Below, one piece after another: positions 5,932-11,259 of a stretch of DNA of 11,259 bases. Each line of letters opens with the position of its first letter. Within the stretch, counting starts at the first letter, position 1. Made by a program: the position numbers and the translations under genes. This stretch comes from Lutispora sp. Lineage in GTDB: Bacteria; Bacillota; Clostridia; Lutisporales; Lutisporaceae. The stretch lies in assembly GCA_030834765.1 (NCBI GenBank), contig JAUQXG010000548.1:1-11259 (forward strand). The letters run 5' to 3'. Under the pieces are notes generated by a model. The model did not search any database. It worked only from the letters and a program-made list of their open reading frames with translations, and was not told the DNA's origin.

Positions 5932-7902
5932 TTATTCATCTTTCCCGGCAGCTCTCATAAATACTTTGATTATTTCATTCATTGCTAATGGAACTAAAGC
6001 AAAGACAATGACTAAGCCCCAATCTCTTAAGCTTAGATTATGCACATTAAATGCATTTGCAAGGAATGGTATAGATATCACGCCAAGCTGAAGAATAAAT
6101 CCTACAATGATTGCCCAAATCAGATACATATTAGAGAACAATCCAATTTGGAATATGGACTTCGTTGAATTTCGTACGGTTAATGAGTAGAATAGCTGTG
6201 AAGCAGCAAGTACAACAAAGGACATTGTTCTAGCATAAGTAAGTACATCCTCTGGGATATCTTTTGAATGAAGGCTATAGCCATATTCATTCAATCCGAA
6301 GTAAAAAGCCGCTAAAGTTAAGATACCTATTAATGTACCCCCGATAATAGCTCTAACTCCGGCTCCTTTTGCAAAGAAGCTTTCTCTAGGGTCTCTAGGT
6401 TTCTTTTTCATCACATCTTTATCACCAGGGTCAATACCTAAAGCGATAGCTGGCAATGTATCGGTTATTAGGTTTATCCATAATATCTGTGTAGGTAAGA
6501 GCGGCACTGGCCAAAAGAATAGAATAGAAGCAAATACTGTAATAACTTCTCCTAGGTTGCAGGATAAAAGAAATATAACAGCCTTCTTTATATTATTATA
6601 AATGTTTCTACCTTCTTCAATAGCATGGACGATGGTTGTAAAGTTATCATCTGTTAATATCATATCGCTGGCACCCTTAGAAACATCTGTTCCGGTTATA
6701 CCCATAGCAACACCTATATCCGCATACTTTAATGAAGGAGCATCATTTACACCATCACCAGTCATAGATACGATATTTCCTTGAGCCTTGTAGGCTTTAA
6801 CAATCTTAACCTTATGCTCAGGGGAAACTCTGGCAAATACTCTGTAATTATTGATTCTTCTTGAAAACTCTTCATCTGATAAATCGTCTATTTCAGCACC
6901 TGTTAAGCTCTGCTCTATAGAATCTGCGATTCCAAGCTGTTTTGCGATTGCAACTGCTGTATTTTTATGGTCTCCTGTGATCATTATAGCAGTGATTCCT
7001 GCAAGCTTGGCTTCTCTTATAGAATCCTTAACCTCAAGCCTTGGAGGATCTATCATACCTACTAATCCTACAACCGTTAAGTCCTTTTCCATTTCTTCGG
7101 GGGCTATTACGCTCTTTGTATCTTTAAAAGCTGCACCAAGGACTCTTAAGGCATCATCAGACATTGTTTCGGCTATGCTTAAGTAGTTAGATTTCATTTC
7201 TTCTGTTAATGGTACGACCTTGCCATCTACAAGAGCATTGGTTGAAATCTTTAATATATTGTCAATTGCACCCTTAGTATGAACTCTATAGCCATTTTCC
7301 TCTTCATTTAAAGTTGACATGAGCTTTCTATCTGAATCAAAGGGTTTTTCAGAAACTCTTTTATGCTTTGCATTCAAATCTCTTCTTGTAAGATTATATT
7401 TATCACCCAATATGACTAAAGCTACTTCTGTAGGATCTCCAGTGCTTTCACCATTTTCGAAGGTAGCATCTGAGCATAAAACAAAGGATTTGATTAATTC
7501 AGCTTCATCTTTAGAAACTTTAAAACTGGTTTCTGTGGTAGATACATCTTTTAGATTATTGAATATGTAGTGCTTGACAACTGTCATCTTATTTTGAGTC
7601 AAGGTGCCAGTTTTATCTGAACAGATAATATTTACAGAGCCTAATGTTTCAACTGCTGGCAGCTTTTTTACGATAGCATTGATTTTGGACATTCTAGTAA
7701 CGCCAAGTGCTAATACGATAGCAACGATAGCAGCTAGACCTTCAGGAATTGCAGCAACTGCTAAGCTTATTGCAGTTAAGAACATTTCAAATAAATCTCT
7801 CTTTTGAAATAGGGCAATGATAAATATAAGCCCACATATTCCAATTGCTATAAATCCAAGTATTTTGCCCAGCTCTTCCAGTCTCTTTTGCAGAGGTGTC
7901 AT
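5932..7902 (-). CDS. C-terminal fragment of the calcium P-type ATPase
   Basis: 656 codons from the first ATG after the internal stop. In this numbering it holds PEGL (53-56, membrane segment 4 with the calcium-binding Glu), the phosphorylation motif DKTGT (96-100), KGA (210-212, ATP site), TGD (309-311), TGDGVND (381-387), CNLGEV (448-453, segment 5) and NLITD (477-481, segment 6). The Glu, Asn and Asp in the segment 5 and 6 motifs match the SERCA calcium-site ligands. No good ribosome site precedes ATG 7902; the bases before it are mainly GAT/GAA codons. Independent translation is therefore doubtful. Without segments 1-2 and the actuator loop it should be inactive unless it pairs with the other fragment. 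Confidence 0.75.
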   Translation of the reverse strand: MTPLQKRLEELGKILGFIAIGICGLIFIIALFQKRDLFEMFLTAISLAVAAIPEGLAAIVAIVLALGVTRMSKINAIVKKLPAVETLGSVNIICSDKTGTLTQNKMTVVKHYIFNNLKDVSTTETSFKVSKDEAELIKSFVLCSDATFENGESTGDPTEVALVILGDKYNLTRRDLNAKHKRVSEKPFDSDRKLMSTLNEEENGYRVHTKGAIDNILKISTNALVDGKVVPLTEEMKSNYLSIAETMSDDALRVLGAAFKDTKSVIAPEEMEKDLTVVGLVGMIDPPRLEVKDSIREAKLAGITAIMITGDHKNTAVAIAKQLGIADSIEQSLTGAEIDDLSDEEFSRRINNYRVFARVSPEHKVKIVKAYKAQGNIVSMTGDGVNDAPSLKYADIGVAMGITGTDVSKGASDMILTDDNFTTIVHAIEEGRNIYNNIKKAVIFLLSCNLGEVITVFASILFFWPVPLLPTQILWINLITDTLPAIALGIDPGDKDVMKKKPRDPRESFFAKGAGVRAIIGGTLIGILTLAAFYFGLNEYGYSLHSKDIPEDVLTYARTMSFVVLAASQLFYSLTVRNSTKSIFQIGLFSNMYLIWAIIVGFILQLGVISIPFLANAFNVHNLSLRDWGLVIVFALVPLAMNEIIKVFMRAAGKDE

Positions 7903-7950
7903 TTCATCATTATCTTCATCAAGGATTTTGGCGATTTCACCAATTTCAGT

Positions 7951-8592
7951 TTACATGGCTGTTGTCACAACAACTCCTTCGCCTCTGCCATATGTAACAA
8001 GGGTAGACATAAATGCCATGTTTGACTTGTCGCCGATGGGTGTTTTTGGATCTTCATAAATATCATTAGCATTCTTATCTGAAGGTACAGATTCTCCAGT
8101 GAGAGCAGATTCTTCTATTTGAAGATTTGCACTTTCTATTAGCCTAATATCAGCCGGGATAAACCTACCAGCATCTATAATAATAATATCACCAGGAACG
8201 ATCTCTTCAGAGTTGATTTCTTTCACTTCTCCATCACGTCTGACAAGAGATTTCGGAGTAGTCAATTGCTGAAGTGCTTCAATTGCCTTTCCAGCCTTAT
8301 ATTCTTGTACAACTCCTATGACTGCATTTAGGACAACAACTAAAAGAATGATGATAGCATCTACATATTCACCAATTGCTATGGTAATTACAGAAGCTCC
8401 TAAAAGTACATAGATAAGCATATCTTTAAGCTGGGCAAAAAACAGAGTGACCAAACTTTTCTTGGGCTTGCCCTTCAGTTTGTTTTCACCATACTTATCA
8501 AGTCGCAGCTTGACTTCCTCATTGCTAAGACCTGTTAAAGGATTCACATTAAATTCTTTTAAAACTTCTTCCTTTGATTTTGAAAACCACAT
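7951..8592 (-). CDS. N-terminal fragment of the calcium P-type ATPase
   Basis: A 213-residue product if translation stops at the internal TAA. It contains the cation-transporter N-terminal domain (about 1-50), membrane segments 1 and 2 (about 47-70 and 76-97) and most of the actuator domain with the dephosphorylation loop SALTGES (162-168). The break comes just after the VVVTTAM strand, before membrane segment 3. Alone it has no nucleotide-binding or phosphorylation site and so could not pump. Confidence 0.8.
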   Translation of the reverse strand: MWFSKSKEEVLKEFNVNPLTGLSNEEVKLRLDKYGENKLKGKPKKSLVTLFFAQLKDMLIYVLLGASVITIAIGEYVDAIIILLVVVLNAVIGVVQEYKAGKAIEALQQLTTPKSLVRRDGEVKEINSEEIVPGDIIIIDAGRFIPADIRLIESANLQIEESALTGESVPSDKNANDIYEDPKTPIGDKSNMAFMSTLVTYGRGEGVVVTTAM

Positions 8593-8699
8593 AAAAACAC
8601 CTCTTTTATAGAATAAATCATTATTTTATAATTCCCTATATTCTTACTTTCTAATACCTGTACAACTCTACATATCATCTAATATATGTTTATGAGCTT

Positions 8700-9377
8700 T
8701 TACTTATGATCTAAATAACCTATTGGAATATGTGTGGCATCACAAAATGGCTTATTTCTTGATTTACCACATCGACAAAGGGTGATTCTGTTTCTTGTTT
8801 CATAAGCAAAACCATCTGAAGATTCCACGGGGATATTGCCTTTCACAAAAATTGGACCGCTGACTTCCTCTTCAGGGTCCTGAAGAATTTCAATGGAAGG
8901 ATTGTATTCAGGTTCAATAACCACCCCGTCTTTATCTACAACTACAAGCCTGCCTGAAGGGCAGTCACAAGCTGCTTTAATAGCCTCCCTTTTATATTCA
9001 GGATCATCAGAGTTGTCTGTGAGATGCCACACATCTCCTTTTTCTCTGTGGCAAAAACGTGCATAGGCACATCTACCATCATCTAATAGGTCAAGGCCCG
9101 GGCCTTCAACCTTTTCAACAATCCTTTGTGCATAATCGGCTCTTGATGCAGTTTCAGTTCCATTAAAATTGAATTTCTCATGGAATCCATCACAGAAGGG
9201 GGGGTTCTTTGATTTTCCACAGCGGCATAGGGCATAGGTTTCAGATTGAGGAAGGATATGCCCTTCTTCAAATTCATATGAATTTCCTTTGGAAACAATA
9301 ACTTTTTCTGATAAGGGTATATTCCCTGATACAAGATAAGGGCCATTTTTTATGATTTTAATTTTCATTTTTGACAA
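8700..9377 (-). CDS. CDGSH-type iron-sulfur protein with two CDGSH domains
   Basis: A soluble iron-sulfur protein of 225 residues if it starts at TTG 9377. The first CDGSH motif is CRCGKSKNPPFCDGFH (Cys51, Cys53, Cys62, His66) and the second is CRCGKSRNKPFCDATH (Cys201, Cys203, Cys212, His216). Each should hold a 2Fe-2S cluster by three Cys and one His. Between them, Cys103, Cys109 and CDCPSG (Cys137, Cys139) resemble the Fer4_19 divergent 4Fe-4S domain. Proteins of this layout occur in bacteria and archaea; their function is unsettled, with redox or cluster transfer proposed. An in-frame ATG at 9416 would add 13 residues, but it has no ribosome site and sits next to a TATAAT box, whereas AGGTGG lies 9 bases before the TTG. 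A third option is ATG 9368. It precedes the ATPase gene on the same strand after 107 bases. Confidence 0.88.
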   Translation of the reverse strand: MSKMKIKIIKNGPYLVSGNIPLSEKVIVSKGNSYEFEEGHILPQSETYALCRCGKSKNPPFCDGFHEKFNFNGTETASRADYAQRIVEKVEGPGLDLLDDGRCAYARFCHREKGDVWHLTDNSDDPEYKREAIKAACDCPSGRLVVVDKDGVVIEPEYNPSIEILQDPEEEVSGPIFVKGNIPVESSDGFAYETRNRITLCRCGKSRNKPFCDATHIPIGYLDHK

Positions 9378-9386
9378 AAAGAAAGA

Positions 9387-9392
9387 CCACCT
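9387..9392 (-). promoter_or_regulatory. Ribosome binding site that decides the CDGSH gene start
   Basis: AGGTGG on the minus strand, 9 bases before TTG 9377. It lies downstream of the alternative ATG at 9416, which has no such site. Confidence 0.45.
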
Positions 9393-9417
9393 TTGTTTTT
9401 TATAATATATATTCATT

Positions 9418-9423
9418 ATTATA
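9418..9423 (-). promoter_or_regulatory. Candidate -10 box of the CDGSH gene
   Basis: TATAAT on the minus strand, with a poor -35 candidate TTGTAT 16 bases further upstream. Transcription would start near 9411, inside the ATG at 9416. This supports the downstream TTG start. Confidence 0.4.
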
Positions 9424-9611
9424 TTGCTTTGGCGGGAAAATACAAGTATTCAAATGATAGGACTCAATGAAATAGGAAGATGATATGCTTAACAAAGAGC
9501 AGTACTCTATTGTTATATAAGATAAGAAAAGATTGCCTGGCTTCGAAGCCGTTACATTTTAGCATCAAGTCCTACATGAATTCATATGCAAGACTTTTGT
9601 TTTATTTTACA

Positions 9612-9706
9612 TATAGGATATAATACCTATAAAACTTACATTTTTTAACGATTTATGTTGAAAATTATCGAATTATAGGATATGATATTATAATATAACC
9701 TGTAAT
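9612..9706 (+). repeat. Two related AT-rich repeats, each with inverted arms
   Basis: TATAGGATATAAT (9612-9624) and TATAGGATATGAT (9674-9686) match at 12 of 13 bases and are 62 bases apart, about six helix turns. Each is the left part of an inverted repeat: TATAGG/CCTATA (9612-9617, 9626-9631) and ATTATAGG/CCTGTAAT (9672-9679, 9699-9706, 7 of 8 pairs). They could be regulator sites upstream of the chemoreceptor promoter, but low-complexity AT DNA makes chance possible. Confidence 0.35.
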
Positions 9707-9719
9707 AGTTATTAACTAA

Positions 9720-9745
9720 TAAAGTACCTAATTTAATACCAATAA
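9720..9745 (+). promoter_or_regulatory. SigD/FliA-type motility promoter candidate
   Basis: TAAAG begins at 9720, followed at the usual 14-base spacing by ACCAATAA (9738-9745), matching the flagellar-sigma -10 GCCGATAA at six of eight bases. It lies about 38 bases before the chemoreceptor ATG, and chemoreceptors are classical SigD targets. Confidence 0.5.
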
Positions 9746-9782
9746 TTTATTCGACTAATATTATAGAGGGGGAGAAAGTTAT

Positions 9783-11259
9783 ATGAAGCTCAAATCAAAA
9801 ATTCTAATTCCAATAGTAATCATACTTTTAGTCTCTGTTTCATCTGTTGGTTTCTATGGCTACAAAACAACTTATAACATAGCAAATAACATGATGAAAG
9901 AGGAAATGCAAAACTCCCTAAACATTGTTAAAGGTGTGATGGCGGAGCCGAACTCAAATATTCAAAGTATTATTGATAAAATAAAATTAGGGAAAGAAGG
10001 TTATGTATACATTGTAGATAAAAACAACATGGTTGTAGCCCATCTATCTCCAAAGAGTATAGGTATTAACATAGGGGAATATGATTGGGGCAAGGATATC
10101 ATTCAAATTGGTCAAGGCAGCTTGAAATATACATACGATAATGTGGAAAAGTATGCACTATTTGAGAAAGTAAATGATTCTACAATTGTAGCTACTTTTT
10201 CAACTAGTGACTTTACCAAGCATACAAACGCAATGGCTATGGGTGTTATTATTTCTTTGGTGGTAGTGATGCTTATCGCTTATGTAATCATCGCTTTTTT
10301 AGTAAAAAAACTTTTATCAGATCCTTTAACTGCCACTGTTAACCATACTTTACATATGTCCAAGGGTGATTTTTCAATAGATATGCCACCTACTTTCTTA
10401 GATAGGAAAGATGAGATCGGGTCTATGGCAAAGGGCTTTGATAATATGACGAAAAGCTTGAGAGACTTACTCAAAGAAATATCCACCAGCGCCTCAAATA
10501 TGAGCGGAGCAAGCAGTGATTTAAGTTCAACAGTAGAAGAGCTTTCTTCACAGGCAGAAAATATTAATCAAACTACCGATGATATGGCAGCAAATATGGA
10601 ACAATGCAGTGCTGCTACACAAGAAATTAATGCTTCTTTAGACGAAGTATCCACATCAACAAGACAACTGGCAGAACGAGCAGGAGATGGCAGCGCTACT
10701 TCAAAGCAAATAGCAGGAAGAGCCATGGATATGAAGGCTAATGCAGAAAAATCCAGTGAATATGCCAATACAATATATAATAGCAAGCAAGTTTTAATAC
10801 GGAAAGCAATAGAGAAAGCTGAAGTCGTATCGGAAATTCAAAAAATGTCTCAAGTGATTTCAGATATTGCATCACAAACCAATCTATTGGCATTGAATGC
10901 AGCCATAGAGGCAGCTAGGGCTGGTGAGCAAGGAAGAGGCTTTGCTGTGGTGGCAGATGAAGTCAGGAAGCTGGCGGAACAATCCACAAAAGCAGTTTCT
11001 TATATACAGGCTGTTACAAAAGAAGTGAAGGATGCAGTTTCAGAGCTTTCTTCCAACACAAATGATATATTGGAGTTTATAGATACTCAAGTAATAGCCG
11101 ATTATGTCACATTAGTGGATACAGGTGCACAGTACATGCAGGATGCTGGACTGGTAGAAGAATTAGTTGAGGATTTTGCAGCAAGCACAGAAGAAATTCT
11201 TGCATCTATAGAAGAAATAAGTTCAACCGTAAACTCTGTTACGAAGGCAATACAAGATT
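9783..11259 (+). CDS. Methyl-accepting chemotaxis protein, incomplete at the right edge
   Basis: 492 codons are present with no stop before the window ends. Order: membrane segment 1 (about 7-27), an extracellular Cache-like sensor (about 30-145, with [18 protein letters not shown]), membrane segment 2 (about 151-175), HAMP domain (about 174-232, with DPLTATV and [11 protein letters not shown]) and a long coiled-coil signalling domain. The hairpin tip that contacts CheA and CheW is clear: [20 protein letters not shown] (from 365) then [15 protein letters not shown]. The stretch after the tip, including [10 protein letters not shown] and LVDTGAQY, is typical of clostridial receptors. The short single sensor domain suggests a small ligand, but which one cannot be told. 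ATG 9783 has a GGGGGAG site 8 bases upstream. It is preceded by a SigD-like promoter, fitting control with flagellar genes. Only the last part of the signalling domain should be missing. Confidence 0.93.
   Translation, partial: MKLKSKILIPIVIILLVSVSSVGFYGYKTTYNIANNMMKEEMQNSLNIVKGVMAEPNSNIQSIIDKIKLGKEGYVYIVDKNNMVVAHLSPKSIGINIGEYDWGKDIIQIGQGSLKYTYDNVEKYALFEKVNDSTIVATFSTSDFTKHTNAMAMGVIISLVVVMLIAYVIIAFLVKKLLSDPLTATVNHTLHMSKGDFSIDMPPTFLDRKDEIGSMAKGFDNMTKSLRDLLKEISTSASNMSGASSDLSSTVEELSSQAENINQTTDDMAANMEQCSAATQEINASLDEVSTSTRQLAERAGDGSATSKQIAGRAMDMKANAEKSSEYANTIYNSKQVLIRKAIEKAEVVSEIQKMSQVISDIASQTNLLALNAAIEAARAGEQGRGFAVVADEVRKLAEQSTKAVSYIQAVTKEVKDAVSELSSNTNDILEFIDTQVIADYVTLVDTGAQYMQDAGLVEELVEDFAASTEEILASIEEISSTVNSVTKAIQD

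Larger units (their letters stand above)
5932..8592 (-). pseudogene. Calcium-transporting P-type ATPase (type IIA), split by one in-frame stop
   Basis: Read through the TAA at 7951-7953, this is one continuous frame of 886 codons, the normal size of a bacterial SERCA/PMR1-like calcium pump. The 16 codons between the stop and the next ATG (7902) continue the family sequence (TEIGEIAKILDEDND), so nothing is shifted or missing. All catalytic domains are otherwise present: actuator TGES, phosphorylation DKTGT, hinge TGDGVND and the calcium-site helices. A single nonsense codon inside the region after the actuator domain therefore appears to break the gene. Neighbouring genes use TAA as a normal stop, so recoding is unlikely. 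The pump would export calcium from the cytoplasm or load a compartment. It might be a recent mutation, a strain-specific loss or a sequence error. AAGAGGTG lies 5 bases before ATG 8592. Confidence 0.85.
9424..9782. other. AT-rich divergent intergenic region upstream of the chemoreceptor
   Basis: About 360 bases with no gene I can support. It holds an imperfect hairpin (9491-9514, nine pairs with one bulged base), a 12-base perfect palindrome GGCTTCGAAGCC (9539-9550), paired TATAGG repeats (9612-9706) and a SigD-like promoter (9720-9745). An 11-codon frame (ATG 9485) with a fair ribosome site is probably chance. No known riboswitch core, including the cyclic di-GMP type sometimes found upstream of chemoreceptors, could be recognised. 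Confidence 0.5.

Noticed and set aside
7951..7953. TAA in the calcium ATPase as a recoded sense codon
   Set aside because: Other clear genes here end with TAA (peroxidase, Fur-family gene, znuA, the ATPase itself), and no recoding signal was seen.
9424..9782. Cyclic di-GMP riboswitch upstream of the chemoreceptor
   Set aside because: No conserved GEMM core or paired tetraloop-receptor elements could be found.

Overview
The window looks like the chromosome of a low-GC, anaerobic or microaerophilic Firmicute, most likely a clostridial lineage (Clostridia/Tissierellia). The basis is AT-rich DNA, strong Shine-Dalgarno sites, SigA-type promoters, a clostridial-style methyl-accepting chemotaxis protein, ferredoxin-rich membrane proteins and a Cys-type glutathione peroxidase. 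I see no tRNA, rRNA, CRISPR array, insertion sequence or phage gene.

Region 1 (1-3756, minus strand) is a zinc-acquisition locus. It reads from a consensus promoter at 3728-3756 that overlaps a Fur-family-type palindrome. The gene order is a double zinc-ribbon protein, znuA-type lipoprotein, znuC-type ATPase, znuB-type permease, a Fur-family regulator (probably Zur) and, after 103 bases, the start of a CobW/G3E GTPase that leaves the window. The first five genes are tightly spaced, with znuC and znuB overlapping. The expected logic is that low zinc releases Zur, the ABC importer is made, and the GTPase passes scarce zinc to client proteins.

Region 2 (3757-5901, plus strand) starts with about 280 bases without a convincing gene. 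It continues with a NapH-like membrane polyferredoxin and a thiol-dependent glutathione peroxidase that has its own promoter. A strong bidirectional terminator (5865-5901) separates it from the convergent genes that follow. A 13-codon fragment resembling the start of a BlaI/CopY-type repressor sits just before that terminator.

Region 3 (5932-9423, minus strand) holds a CDGSH-type iron-sulfur protein and a type IIA calcium P-type ATPase. The ATPase frame is interrupted by one in-frame TAA at 7951-7953 but is otherwise intact on both sides.

Region 4 (9424-11259, plus strand) is an AT-rich intergenic stretch with paired repeats and a plausible SigD (motility) promoter. It leads into a methyl-accepting chemotaxis protein that runs off the right edge.

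Most genes belong to well-known families. The points most worth attention are the zinc-ribbon gene leading the zinc operon with its promoter/operator, the nonsense-split calcium ATPase, the start-codon choices, the possible repressor remnant and the SigD-like promoter.
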